The translations under genes and the position numbers were made by a program. The notes under the pieces are model-generated. The model was not told the DNA's origin and did not search any database. It saw only the letters and a program-made list of their open reading frames with translations. Source: CAWGJC01 sp965276665 (GTDB taxonomy: Bacteria > Pseudomonadota > Alphaproteobacteria > Acetobacterales > Acetobacteraceae). Taken from it: a DNA stretch of 64,000 nt. Below are positions 1 to 9,002 of this stretch, piece by piece (the first letter of the stretch is position 1; each line of letters opens with the position of its first letter). The DNA lies in NCBI GenBank assembly GCA_965276665.1, contig OZ255620.1:3472001-3536000 (forward strand). The letters are read 5' to 3'.

Positions 1-1795
1 GCGGCAGCCGCGCTTCCAGCGCATCCCGCACCGGTCCGAGCGTAAAGAACTTTTCCGATTTCGCTCGCGGCGCCGCACGATGCCGCGCTGTCGCGGTCTC
101 GTCCACGGCGCCGTCGGCTATCGTCACGCCATATTGCGCCAACGCCTGTTCGGCGGTGAGCAAGCCGTCCCGCACCTCTTCCAGCACGCGGGCGGGGTCG
201 CGCGCGAACGGGTCGCCATAGCCGCCCCCGGAGGGCGTGATCATGCGCAGCAGATCACCGCGTTCCATCTCGAGCACGTCGATGCGCCCGATCTCGGCCT
301 CGGTGTTGCGGCCGGGATTGAGCACCACCCGCGCCGCATTGCCGTTGCCGCCGCCGGCGATGCCCCAGGGCTGAAACCGGAACCGCTCCAGCCCGCGCAC
401 CGTCATGGTGGCGGCGAAGTTGCGGTTCTCCATCTCCATCCGGACCGCATAGCCGCCGCGATACTGGCCCGGCGCGGCGCTGCCCGGCTCGAGCGCGAAG
501 CGGCGGATCACCAGCGGCGTCTCCACCTCCACCACCTCCGCCGGCGCGCCGCGCAGGAAGCCCACCGGCTGGTCGATCCCGTCCACACCGTCGCAGCGTG
601 AACGCCCGCCGCTGCCGCCGATGAACGGCTCGACCACGCTCACATGCCGCCGGCCGCTGCGCTCATCCACCGAGGCGATGGAGATGATCCCCGCCTGGCC
701 GGATCCGGCGGCCGCGACGCCGCCCGGCACCGCCTGATCGAGGCAGCCGAGAATCGCGTCATAGACCCGCATCACCGCGACGAAGCGATTGCCGGAGGCA
801 GCGGGGAAATTCGCGTTCATGAACGTGCCCTTCGGCGCGCTCGTGCGGATCGGGCGAATGATGCCACCGGTCATCGGCGTGGTCGGCTCGACGGTCTGGA
901 TGTAGTTCACGAAAGGCATGCAGAGGAACGGATGCGGTCGGTCGCTGGTGGTGAAATTCAGCGCGTAGCGCACCTGCGGGTCACTGCCGGCGAAATCCAT
1001 CGCCAGCGTCTCGCCCTGCTTGGTCAGCTTGGCGTGCACGAAGATGTGGCCGTCGCCGCGGAAATTCTCGAGATACTCGTTGAAGCTGTATTCGCCATCG
1101 GTGAGCCGCGCGATCGCGGCGCGCGCCTTCAGCTCGGAGAGTGCGAGCACGTCGGCGACGCTGTCCAGCAGCTCCACCGTGCCATAGCGCTCGCAGAGCT
1201 CCTGCGTGCGTTCGTCGAGCAGGGCGAGCCCGGCGAGCATCGCCCGCAGATCGCCCCAGATCAGATCCGGAATGCGCGAATTATCGGCGAAGAAATTCCA
1301 CAATTGCTCGTTCAGCACGCCCTTGCGGTAAAGCAGGTTGGGCCGCATGCGCACGCCTTCCTGAAACACCTCGTAATTGGTGGGCGAAATGCTGCCGGGA
1401 ACCGAGCCGCCGATATCGGAGGCGTGGATGAACGCCCAGCCGATGGCGATCGGCTTGCCGTCCCGGAATACCGGGCGCAGCAGGTGTATGTCCATCGTAT
1501 GGGTGCAGAGCGCATCGCCGCTGAACGGATCGTTGGTGATGATGATGTCGCCCGCCTCGAGCGTGTCGAGGCCGAACATGTCGATCAGCCCGCGCACGTT
1601 CTGGCACACCGAGGAGGTGACGCCCGAGCGCATCGGATAGGCGAAGAACTCGCCATCCGTGCTGGCGAGCGCCACCTGGTAGTCCTGCGTCTGCTTGACG
1701 AAAGTCGTGTAGGCGGTGCGATAGGCGACATTGCTGGCTTCTTCGGCAATCGCCGCGAAGCGATTGCGCATCACCTCGGTGCGGACCGGGTCCAT
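1..1795 (-). CDS. hyuB: Hydantoinase B / 5-oxoprolinase beta-type subunit, cut by window edge
   Basis: HyuB subunits pair with HyuA subunits to hydrolyse cyclic amides such as hydantoins or 5-oxoproline with ATP. Reading the minus strand from the ATG at 1795 gives one frame that stays open to base 1 (about 598 codons), beginning MDPVRTEVMRNRF and carrying typical family stretches: TNDPFSGDALCTHTMD, AFIHASDIGGSVPGS, and near the end TPSGGGYGDPFARDP. The family is usually 520-600 residues, so only the last few codons can be missing. It starts one base after the hyuA stop, so the two are translationally coupled. Substrate cannot be told from sequence. The long plus-strand frames opposite are composition shadows. 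Confidence 0.92.
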   Translation of the reverse strand, partial: MDPVRTEVMRNRFAAIAEEASNVAYRTAYTTFVKQTQDYQVALASTDGEFFAYPMRSGVTSSVCQNVRGLIDMFGLDTLEAGDIIITNDPFSGDALCTHTMDIHLLRPVFRDGKPIAIGWAFIHASDIGGSVPGSISPTNYEVFQEGVRMRPNLLYRKGVLNEQLWNFFADNSRIPDLIWGDLRAMLAGLALLDERTQELCERYGTVELLDSVADVLALSELKARAAIARLTDGEYSFNEYLENFRGDGHIFVHAKLTKQGETLAMDFAGSDPQVRYALNFTTSDRPHPFLCMPFVNYIQTVEPTTPMTGGIIRPIRTSAPKGTFMNANFPAASGNRFVAVMRVYDAILGCLDQAVPGGVAAAGSGQAGIISIASVDERSGRRHVSVVEPFIGGSGGRSRCDGVDGIDQPVGFLRGAPAEVVEVETPLVIRRFALEPGSAAPGQYRGGYAVRMEMENRNFAATMTVRGLERFRFQPWGIAGGGNGNAARVVLNPGRNTEAEIGRIDVLEMERGDLLRMITPSGGGYGDPFARDPARVLEEVRDGLLTAEQALAQYGVTIADGAVDETATARHRAAPRAKSEKFFTLGPVRDALEARLP

Positions 1796-1796
1796 A

Positions 1797-3848
1797 TCAA
1801 CGCCTCCTTTGCAGGATCAGATCGCCATAGGCGCCGAGCGCCGCGGTGAATGCCGGCGGCACGACCACCGTCGCGGTCTCCTGCTCGATGATCGCCGGGC
1901 CCTGCATGCGCCAACCTTGCGGCAGGTCGGTCCATGCCAGCAGCGGCGTGTCGTGCCACGCGCCGTTGAAGCGCGCGCGCCGTCGTCGCGAAGTCGTCGT
2001 GGCAGTGGCGACCGCCGCCGCCGGCGCGGCCGCGGGCCGGTCGAGCGCGCCGCGGACGCGCACGCGCAACGCCATGATCTCGATCGCGCTGCCCGGATGC
2101 GCGTGGCCGTAGATGCGCGCATGTTCCTCATGGAAGCTCGCCGCGATGGCGTCGAGATCGCCGCTCTCGCCGGCCGCCTCCGGCACCGGCGCGCTCAGAT
2201 CAAAAGATTGCCCGGCGTAGCGCACATCCGCCGCGTGCTCGAAGACTGCCGGCACCGAGGCTGCTTGCGCGGCGAGCCAGTCGCGGCCCTCATCGCGCAG
2301 CGCCGCGTACTGCGCGGCGATCGCCCCGGCATCGAGCGCCGCGCCGTGCACCGTGCGCACCACGTCGTAGAGCAGGTCGGAGACCAGGCAGCCAAAGGCG
2401 CAGAACACCGAGGAGACGCGCGGGATCACCACGCGGCCGATCCCGATCTCGTCGGCGAGCAGCGGTCCGTGAATGGCCCCGGCGCCGCCGAAGATCATCA
2501 GCGTGAGCTCGGCGGGCGCGACGCCGAGCCGCGCGATGAACGGCAGCGCATTGGCGAGCATGTTGGCGGTGGCGACGGCGACGCAGCTTTCCGCCGCCCC
2601 GACCGCATCCGAACCGACCGTGTCCGAACCGAGTGCCGCCGCGATCGGTCGCATCGCCGCTTCCGCCGGCGCACGCTTCAATTGCAGGCCGCCGGCGAGG
2701 GGCGCGTCCTCCGCGAGATAGCCGCAGAGCAGATAGGCATCGGAGACGGTGGGCAGCGTGCCGCCGCGGCCGTAGCAGGCGGGTCCGGGTGACGCGCCGG
2801 CGGAGCGCGGGCCGACTTTCAGCACCGGCCCGTCGAGCCAGGCGATCGAGCCGCCGCCGGCGCCGATCGCCTCGATCGCGGTCACCGGCATCATCAGCGG
2901 AAAATCGCCGACGCGCCCGTCATGCGAGACCATGGCGCGATGGCCGCGGATCAGCGAGATGTCGGTGCTCGTGCCGCCCATGTCCATGGTGAGCAGATTG
3001 GGCTCGTCGAGCATCGCGCCGAGCGAGGCGGCGGCGGTGACGCCCGCGGCAGGGCCGGAGAGCAGCGTGTGGATCGGCATGCGCGTCGCTTCCTGCGCGC
3101 CCATCACCCCGCCATTCGACTTGGTGACGAGCAGTCGCGCATGCGGCAGGCGCTCGCGCAGGAACTCGTCGAGCTCGCCGAGATAGCCGGACATCGCGCG
3201 GCGTGCGTAAGCGTTGAGCAGGGCGGCGCAGGCGCGTTCATATTCCTGCTGCTGCGGCCAGACCTCGTGCGAGAGCACCAGGTCGAGATCGGGGATTGCG
3301 GCACGGATCGCGGTGGCGGCGGCGAGCTCGTGCACCGGGTTGCGATAGGCGTGCAGGAAGCAGATCGCGACCGCGGCGGCGCCGGCGGCGACCGCCTCTC
3401 GCGCGGCCTGCACCGCCTGCTCCGGGCGGATCGCCCGGTCGATGCGGCCATCGGCCAGCAATCGTTCCTCGATCTCGAATACCATGCGGCGCGGGATCAG
3501 CGGGGCGGCGCGCTGGCTGAACATGTCGACCGGTCGGTCGATGCGCAGCCGGGCAATGCCGAGGATGTCCTTGAACCCCTCGGTGGTCAGCAGCGCGAGC
3601 GGCGGCCCGCTGCGCTCGATCACCGCATTCGTGCTGACCGTGGTGCCGTGCACGATCAGCGTCGCGTCCGACGGCGTAAGGCGTCCGTCGGCGAGCATCT
3701 GCTCGAGACCGATCTTGACCCCCTCGGCGAAATGCGGCGGCGTCGAGGGCACCTTGAAGGCGGCCACCGCGGTATAGCCGGCGGGGTCGCCGTTCCAGAC
3801 CGCGAAATCCGTGAAGGTGCCGCCGATATCGATCCCGATCCGAAGCAT
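1797..3848 (-). CDS. hyuA: Hydantoinase A / 5-oxoprolinase alpha-type subunit (N-methylhydantoinase A family)
   Basis: Actin-like ATPase half of an ATP-dependent cyclic-amide hydrolase; cytoplasmic. The 683-residue protein begins MLRIGIDIGGTFTDF: the phosphate-binding DIGGTFTD lies at residues 7-14, HGTTVSTNAVIER at 67-79, SGPAAGV at 264-270 and DMGGTSTD at 289-296, all in the expected order. Length fits the family (about 680-700). A longer frame reaches upstream to 4277 but overlaps the transporter gene and lacks family similarity, so the ATG at 3848 is chosen. It lies 8 bp after the transporter and 1 bp before hyuB, giving a three-gene operon: transporter, hyuA, hyuB. The real substrate (hydantoin, oxoproline, related lactam, or acetone-type carboxylation) is open. 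Confidence 0.95.
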   Translation of the reverse strand: MLRIGIDIGGTFTDFAVWNGDPAGYTAVAAFKVPSTPPHFAEGVKIGLEQMLADGRLTPSDATLIVHGTTVSTNAVIERSGPPLALLTTEGFKDILGIARLRIDRPVDMFSQRAAPLIPRRMVFEIEERLLADGRIDRAIRPEQAVQAAREAVAAGAAAVAICFLHAYRNPVHELAAATAIRAAIPDLDLVLSHEVWPQQQEYERACAALLNAYARRAMSGYLGELDEFLRERLPHARLLVTKSNGGVMGAQEATRMPIHTLLSGPAAGVTAAASLGAMLDEPNLLTMDMGGTSTDISLIRGHRAMVSHDGRVGDFPLMMPVTAIEAIGAGGGSIAWLDGPVLKVGPRSAGASPGPACYGRGGTLPTVSDAYLLCGYLAEDAPLAGGLQLKRAPAEAAMRPIAAALGSDTVGSDAVGAAESCVAVATANMLANALPFIARLGVAPAELTLMIFGGAGAIHGPLLADEIGIGRVVIPRVSSVFCAFGCLVSDLLYDVVRTVHGAALDAGAIAAQYAALRDEGRDWLAAQAASVPAVFEHAADVRYAGQSFDLSAPVPEAAGESGDLDAIAASFHEEHARIYGHAHPGSAIEIMALRVRVRGALDRPAAAPAAAVATATTTSRRRRARFNGAWHDTPLLAWTDLPQGWRMQGPAIIEQETATVVVPPAFTAALGAYGDLILQRRR

Positions 3849-3856
3849 GCGGGCGC

Positions 3857-5158
3857 TCAGTCGAGCGGCTTGCCGCGGGTTTCCGGCATCGACCAGAACA
3901 CGACGAGCGAAATGAAGCAGATTGCCATGATGTAGAATGCCACTCCATTGTCGAAATGATGCTGCAGCATCCAGGCGGCGATCAGCGGCGCGGTGCCGCC
4001 GAAGATGGCGCTGCACACCGCATAGGGCACGCCGATGCCCGAGGTGCGCATGCGCGTCGGGAACAGCTCGCAGAGCAGCGGCGGCAGGATCGCGTTGCTC
4101 ATCGAGATGAACAGGATGCCGACGACATCGACGAACAGGAAGGTGGCGAAGTCGGCATGGCGCAGCATCGCGAGCAGCGGCCAGGCGAACAGCAGGAATC
4201 CGCCGAGCGCGCCATAGAGCAACGGCTTGCGGCCGATCCGGTCGGAGAGCGCGGCGAAGGCCGGGACAGCGACGCAATAGACCGCGAGCGCGATCGTGCC
4301 GCCGAGAAACCCTTGCGCGACGGGCAGGCCGCCCGCGAGATGCGCATAGCCCGGCAGGAACACGGTCCAGATATAGAACTGCACCGTGCCGATCTGCAGC
4401 ACGAAGACATAGAGCGATTCGCGCGGGTGCTGCCGCAGCGCGTCGAACAGCGGATGGCGGTCGATCTCGCGCCGTCGCTCGATTGCCTCAAAGGCCGGCG
4501 TCTCCGGCATACGCATGCGCATCCAGACGCCGTAGAGCGCGAGTCCCGCGCCGATGAAGAACGGGATGCGCCAGCCCCAGGCGCCGAGCGCCGGCTGCGC
4601 GATCAGCCCGGTGGTCGCGGCGGAGGTGGCGGTGGCGAGCAGGATCGCGAGTCCGGTGCTGACCATCTGCCCCGATCCGGCAAAGGCGCGGCGCTCGGCC
4701 GGCGCATGCTCGACGAGGTAGACCGACGAACCCTGAAACTCGCCGCCGGCCGAGAAACCCTGCACGAGGCGCGCCGCTAGGAGCAGGATCGGCGCGAGCA
4801 GCCCGACCACCGAATAGGGCGGCGTCAGCGCCACGATCAGGCTGCCCACACCCATCAGGATGATGGTGATCGACAGCATGCGGCGGCGGCCATGGCGATC
4901 GGCAAGCGGGGAGAGCACGATCGAGCCGACCGGGCGCATCAGGAAGCCGACGGCAAAGGTGATGAGCACCGCGATCAGCGCGGAATTCGGATCGCCCTTC
5001 GGGAAGACCTGGGCGGCGAACACGGCGGAGAGCAGGCCGTAGATCGTCCAGTCGTACCACTCGATGAAATTGCCGAATGCGCCGCCGAGAAGCGTCGCTC
5101 CGCGCCGCGCGCCGTGCTCGCTCGCCTCGCTTCGCATCCCCCGCACGCTGCTGCTCAT
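3857..5158 (-). CDS. MFS transporter, metabolite:H+ symporter (MHS) type
   Basis: Twelve-helix proton symporter of the MHS branch (ProP, ShiA, citrate/alpha-ketoglutarate permeases), in the inner membrane. The start shows the MHS signature GGAFGNFIEWYDW, followed by the loop motif ADRHGRRRMLS between helices 2 and 3 and GFSAGGEFQGSSVYLVE around helix 5. I chose the ATG at 5158 because GGAG lies six bases upstream; an ATG at 5173 in the same frame has no such site. First gene of an operon with hyuA and hyuB, so it probably imports the compound those enzymes open. Substrate not predictable from sequence. Confidence 0.9.
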   Translation of the reverse strand: MSSSVRGMRSEASEHGARRGATLLGGAFGNFIEWYDWTIYGLLSAVFAAQVFPKGDPNSALIAVLITFAVGFLMRPVGSIVLSPLADRHGRRRMLSITIILMGVGSLIVALTPPYSVVGLLAPILLLAARLVQGFSAGGEFQGSSVYLVEHAPAERRAFAGSGQMVSTGLAILLATATSAATTGLIAQPALGAWGWRIPFFIGAGLALYGVWMRMRMPETPAFEAIERRREIDRHPLFDALRQHPRESLYVFVLQIGTVQFYIWTVFLPGYAHLAGGLPVAQGFLGGTIALAVYCVAVPAFAALSDRIGRKPLLYGALGGFLLFAWPLLAMLRHADFATFLFVDVVGILFISMSNAILPPLLCELFPTRMRTSGIGVPYAVCSAIFGGTAPLIAAWMLQHHFDNGVAFYIMAICFISLVVFWSMPETRGKPLD

Positions 5159-5316
5159 CCCGCTCTCCGTCATTCGTTCGGGAGGTTACAACCGGATTAC
5201 CGCGTTGCACAATCAACTGACGCTCCCAAGCCGCCAATGACGGGAATATCCGGAGGGTGGAGGCATAGCCGGTGCGTCTTGCCACGCCCGCGTTCGGGCG
5301 CTAACGCTACCAAGGA

Positions 5317-5326
5317 TTATCGATAA
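5317..5326. promoter_or_regulatory. Palindrome TTATCGATAA in divergent intergenic region
   Basis: A perfect 10-bp palindrome lies in the 209-bp gap between the divergent transporter-hyuAB operon and the epimerase-dehydrogenase operon, 41 bp before the epimerase start. Its position suits an operator or promoter element for the plus-strand operon, but no regulator gene is adjacent, so the role is inferred only from symmetry and place. Confidence 0.3.
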
Positions 5327-5367
5327 CGACAGCCGTCATCGGCGATGCGACATAGAGAGACGCAGAG

Positions 5368-6261
5368 ATGAGTGCAGAGTGGTCGCCGGCCATCGGCGTG
5401 ATCTCGATGACCTACACGCGCCCTTTCACCGCAGCGGACTTCCCGCTCTTCGCTCGGATGCGGAAGGCGGGCATGGATTTCTGCGAGCTTCTCGTCCCGG
5501 AGGAGGGCGAGCTCGAACCCTCGGAGGCGCAAGCGGCGGCGAAGGCGGCCGGCCTGTTCCTGCTGCTCGCGGCGCGGGTGAATGTCGACCGCGATCTCGC
5601 CTCGGACGATGACGCCGCGCGTGCATCCGGCGTCGCCTATCTCCGCCGTTGCGTCGATGTCGCGAATGCCTGCGGCGCTTCCATCGTCGGCGGCCCGCTC
5701 TATGGCACGCCGCTGGTGTTTGCGGGCCGGCCGCCGCGCCCGTTCACCGATGCCGAGCGCGAGACGCGCATCGACCGCGTGATCGCCGGGCTGCGCGAGG
5801 CCGCCGCCTATGCCGCGGATCATGGGGTTACGCTCGCCGTCGAGCCGCTCAATCGCTTCGAGACGGATTTCTGCAATACCGGTCGCCAGGCGCTGGATCT
5901 CGTCCGCCGTGTCGGCAGTCCTGCTTTGGGCGTGATGCTCGACACGTTCCACATGATGATGGAGGAAAACGATCTCCCGCAGGCGCTTCGCGAGGCGGCG
6001 CCGCATCTCGTGCATTTCCAGGCGAACGAGAATCATCGCGGTTTCCTCGGCACCGGGCATGTCGACTGGCCGCCGATCTGCCGAGCGCTGCACGAGATCG
6101 GCTATCAGGGCGCCATCACGCTCGAGCCGTTCCGCCGTACTGACCACCGGCTCTCGGTGCCGCTCTCCCAATGGAAACCGCCGGCCTATGACGAGGACGA
6201 GGATCTCGCGAACAGCGGCGCCCTGCTGCGGGGCGCCCTGCGCGCGGCCTCCCGCTCATGA
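5368..6261 (+). CDS. Sugar phosphate isomerase/epimerase family TIM-barrel protein (D-tagatose/D-psicose 3-epimerase-like)
   Basis: AP-endonuclease-2-like TIM barrel of 297 residues, the fold used by xylose isomerase-like ketose 3-epimerases. Expected metal and acid/base residues appear in order: the Glu of LAVEPLNRFET, the Asp and His of GVMLDTFHMMM, the His of HFQANENHRG and the Glu of ITLEPFRRT. In tagatose 3-epimerases these four positions bind the divalent metal and move the proton at C3. GAGAGAC precedes the ATG. Its last four bases overlap the start of the oxidoreductase, so both are made together, as in many sugar or inositol catabolic operons. Precise substrate unknown. Confidence 0.85.
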   Translation: MSAEWSPAIGVISMTYTRPFTAADFPLFARMRKAGMDFCELLVPEEGELEPSEAQAAAKAAGLFLLLAARVNVDRDLASDDDAARASGVAYLRRCVDVANACGASIVGGPLYGTPLVFAGRPPRPFTDAERETRIDRVIAGLREAAAYAADHGVTLAVEPLNRFETDFCNTGRQALDLVRRVGSPALGVMLDTFHMMMEENDLPQALREAAPHLVHFQANENHRGFLGTGHVDWPPICRALHEIGYQGAITLEPFRRTDHRLSVPLSQWKPPAYDEDEDLANSGALLRGALRAASRS

Positions 6262-7271
6262 TCCGGATCGGTTGGCTCGGCTGCGGCACCCATGCCGCCG
6301 AGATGCTGCTGCCGCAGCTCGTGCGCTGTCCGGTCACGCTCGCGGCGGTGTGCGACATGAATGCGGATCGCCTCGCGCTCGTGGGCGATCGCTACGGCGT
6401 CACCGCGCGCTACGCCGATGCGGATGCGCTGCTCGCGCATCCGGGGCTCGACGCGATCGGCATGGCGGTCGGACCGGCCGTGCACCGGCGCGTCGGTATT
6501 GCGGCGATGGAACGCGGACTCGCGGTGTTTATGGAGAAGCCGCCCGCGGCCACGGCAGCCGAGGCGGAAGCGCTCGCCGAAACGGCCGCGCGCACCGGGC
6601 GACCCTGCGTCGTCGGCTTCATGAAACGCTACTCCACGGCCAACCGCATCGCCGGAAACATCCTCGCCGCGCCGGATTTCGGCCGCCGCGCCAGCCTGCT
6701 CGGCGAATACATGACCGCGCCGGGCTATTTCGTCGGCAATCCCGATTACACCGGCTTCCTGCTGCACCATTGCGTGCATGCGATGGATCTCGTCCCTTGG
6801 CTGCTCGGCGAGAGCGTGACGGAGGTGACGGCGCGGCGTTTCGAGATGGAGCCCGGCAAGCTGCTGCTGCATGTCGGGTTCGGCTTTGCCTCGGGCGCGC
6901 TCGCCACCGTGGTGATAGGCACGCACCAGTCGCGCGGCACGCCGATGGAATGGTGGCAGGTGATGGGCGACCACAAGCGCGTCGAGATCCGCAACGTGCA
7001 TGAAATCCGCTACTTCCGCGCGCCGGCCTTTAAGGCCGCCGATCTCGCGGCGACGCTCGACCCCGCCCAGGACACGCTCTGCTGGGAGCCGAACCTGACC
7101 GCGGCGGCGAACGAGGATCACAAAGGCTATCACGCCTTGCTGCAGGCCTTTCTCCGCCGCGTGCAGGGCGAGCCCTCGGACGCGCCGGACATCGCCGACG
7201 GCGTGCGCGCCATGCGCGTGCTCGAGGCGATGACACGGTCGATGGAGTCGGGTCGAGTCGAGCTGCCTTAA
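6258..7271 (+). CDS. Gfo/Idh/MocA family NAD(P)-dependent oxidoreductase
   Basis: Dehydrogenase of the glucose-fructose oxidoreductase/inositol dehydrogenase family (337 residues). The N-terminal Rossmann domain shows GWLGCGTHA with the acidic residue of VCDMN that selects NAD; the family EKP motif is in FMEKPPAATAAEA; the C-terminal alpha/beta domain follows with VGFMKRYST and FLLHHCVHAMD, which holds the catalytic-region histidine. The start overlaps the epimerase stop (ATGA). Together the pair likely oxidises and epimerises a sugar or polyol. Followed directly by a hairpin repeat cassette that may end the transcript. Confidence 0.9.
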   Translation: MIRIGWLGCGTHAAEMLLPQLVRCPVTLAAVCDMNADRLALVGDRYGVTARYADADALLAHPGLDAIGMAVGPAVHRRVGIAAMERGLAVFMEKPPAATAAEAEALAETAARTGRPCVVGFMKRYSTANRIAGNILAAPDFGRRASLLGEYMTAPGYFVGNPDYTGFLLHHCVHAMDLVPWLLGESVTEVTARRFEMEPGKLLLHVGFGFASGALATVVIGTHQSRGTPMEWWQVMGDHKRVEIRNVHEIRYFRAPAFKAADLAATLDPAQDTLCWEPNLTAAANEDHKGYHALLQAFLRRVQGEPSDAPDIADGVRAMRVLEAMTRSMESGRVELP

Positions 7272-7277
7272 GCGCTT

Positions 7278-7410
7278 GGAAGGCCAGGGGCTCTGCCCTG
7301 GACCTCGCTGAGACACCGCCGGCGTCTCCGGTGTCCCGCGCGAAGCGCCACCCGGGTTCCAAGGGCGACCGCCCTTGGCGGGGTCGAGGGGCAGAGCCCC
7401 TCGCCTTCCA
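7278..7410. repeat. Hairpin-array repeat, family 1, copy 1
   Basis: Sits between the oxidoreductase stop and the monooxygenase start. It contains successive stem-loops: CCAGGG/CCCTGG, GACACCG/CGGTGTC, CCAAGGGC/GCCCTTGG and CGAGGGGC/GCCCCTCG. Its two outer blocks (AAGGCCAGGGGCTC... and ...GAGCCCCTCGCCTT) are inverted relatives of each other. Related copies lie at 29884, 37351, 46656 and 53577. Just after it, GAAAATGCTCTAA (7428-7440) matches the terminus of repeat family 4. Confidence 0.8.
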
Positions 7411-7446
7411 GCACTTCATCGAAACCGAAAATGCTCTAACCTCCCA

Positions 7447-8832
7447 ATGATGAACGCCGCACGCCAGATGAAGCTAGGGTTCAACATTGTCGCCAATGGC
7501 GCGCATGTCGCCGGATGGCGCATGCCGGGGGCGCGTGAAGATGCGGCGATGGACATCCGCATGTGGAAGGAGATGGCGCGCGCGGCCGAGCGGGCCTGCA
7601 TCCATTTCATGTTCTGGGCCGACGGAATTGCGGTTCGTCACTCGGCCAAGGATGATGACGAGCTATCGTACAATCCCCGCATCGACGTCTTCGAGCCGCT
7701 GACGCTGATCGGCGCGCTCTCCGCCGTCACCGAGCGGCTCGGCTTCGTCGCCAGCGCATCCACCACCTATTACGAGCCGTATCATGTGGCGCGCAAGTTC
7801 GCCTCGCTCGATTATGTGACCGGGGGCCGCGTCGGCTGGAACGTCGTCACCTCCTGGAGCGAGCAGGAAGCGTTCAATTTTGGTCTCGACGCGCATGTCG
7901 AGCACGGCAAGCGATATCGCCGGGCCGAGGAATTCGTCGATGTGGTGTTCGGCCTATGGGACAGCTGGGAGGACGACGCATTCATCCGCGACAAGGCGAG
8001 CGGGCGCTATTTCGATCCGGCGAAGCTGCACACGCTCAATCATCGCGGCCAGGAACTGGCGGTGAAAGGTCCGCTCAACGTGGCGCGGCCGCCGCAGGGC
8101 TATCCGGTGATCGCGCAGGCCGGCTCATCCGGCCCCGGCCAGGATCTCGGGGCACGCATCGCCGATCTCATCTACACCGCGCAGAAAACCAAGGAAGCCG
8201 CGGTCGGCTTCTATGCCAGCGTGAAGCGGCACGGGGCAGCGGCCGGGCGCGACCCAAATTCCATGCTGGTGATGCCGGGCATTCTTCCCGTGCTGGGACG
8301 CACGCGACAGGAGGCGGAGGACCGCTTCGGGCAATTGCAGGACATGGTGCATCCGCGCGTCGGTCTGCCCATGCTGGCGGGCACGTTCGGCGATTTGTCC
8401 GGCCTGCCGCTCGACGGTCCGCTGCCTCCCCCTTTGGCCGAGAACAATGCGGTCCGGAGCGGGCATGAGACGCTGATCGCGCTGGCGCGGCAGCCTGGCA
8501 TGACAATCAGCAAGCTCTACAAGATCCAGGCGGGCGCGCAGGGCCACAACGTATTCGTCGGCACGCCGGAAGAAGCCGCGGACCTCATGCAGGATTGGTT
8601 CGAAGACGCGGGCTGCGACGGGTGGAACCTGATCCCGCCCTATCTGCCGGAGCCAGCCCTCGAATGCCTGGAATGGCTGGTGCCGGAGCTGCAGCGGCGC
8701 GGTCTGTTCCAGACGGAGTACCAGGGTGACGGCACGCTGCGCGGCAGCCTGGGCCTGGCGCGCGCCGGCTTCGGCAGCCGGGGTGCGCAAGCGTGCGAAA
8801 ACGGCACATTCATCGGCAAGCCGCGGCGCTGA
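7447..8832 (+). CDS. FMN-dependent monooxygenase, NtaA/SnaA/DszA (luciferase-like) family
   Basis: Flavin-dependent class C monooxygenase of about 461 residues, the family of nitrilotriacetate, EDTA and dibenzothiophene-sulfone monooxygenases; it needs a separate flavin reductase, none of which is seen here. Family stretches: YEPYHVARKFASLDYVTGG followed by RVGWNVVTS, AEEFVDVVFGLWDSW, and QAGSSGPGQDLGA. The frame opens upstream at 7375, but that part runs over the repeat cassette; two adjacent ATGs at 7447/7450 and one at 7468 are better starts. No strong ribosome site decides among them. Substrate is unknown; sulfonates, chelators or sulfones are possible. Confidence 0.9.
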   Translation: MMNAARQMKLGFNIVANGAHVAGWRMPGAREDAAMDIRMWKEMARAAERACIHFMFWADGIAVRHSAKDDDELSYNPRIDVFEPLTLIGALSAVTERLGFVASASTTYYEPYHVARKFASLDYVTGGRVGWNVVTSWSEQEAFNFGLDAHVEHGKRYRRAEEFVDVVFGLWDSWEDDAFIRDKASGRYFDPAKLHTLNHRGQELAVKGPLNVARPPQGYPVIAQAGSSGPGQDLGARIADLIYTAQKTKEAAVGFYASVKRHGAAAGRDPNSMLVMPGILPVLGRTRQEAEDRFGQLQDMVHPRVGLPMLAGTFGDLSGLPLDGPLPPPLAENNAVRSGHETLIALARQPGMTISKLYKIQAGAQGHNVFVGTPEEAADLMQDWFEDAGCDGWNLIPPYLPEPALECLEWLVPELQRRGLFQTEYQGDGTLRGSLGLARAGFGSRGAQACENGTFIGKPRR

Positions 8833-9002
8833 TCGCCGCCGGTTTCCGGTTTCCGTCCGGGCCAATTTTCTGGACTGCCTTGGCCGATCGTATATCGTCT
8901 GCTTCGGTCGAAAATGATCCCGCGCGTCGCCCCTTGACGGGGGGACCTGGCGAAATGCCGGAACATGCCGCGACACGGAAAATAGGTCAGGAGGATCGTC
9001 CG

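Noticed and set aside
644..1849. Long plus-strand open frame opposite hyuB
   Set aside because: It is antisense to a clear HyuB frame on the minus strand and has the Arg/His/Ala-rich composition of a GC shadow.
2922..3935. Plus-strand frame opposite hyuA
   Set aside because: Antisense shadow; no motif, and hyuA is complete and conserved on the other strand.
5317..6171. Minus-strand frame opposite the epimerase gene
   Set aside because: Arg/Ala/Glu-rich shadow of the epimerase, whose metal-site residues are intact.
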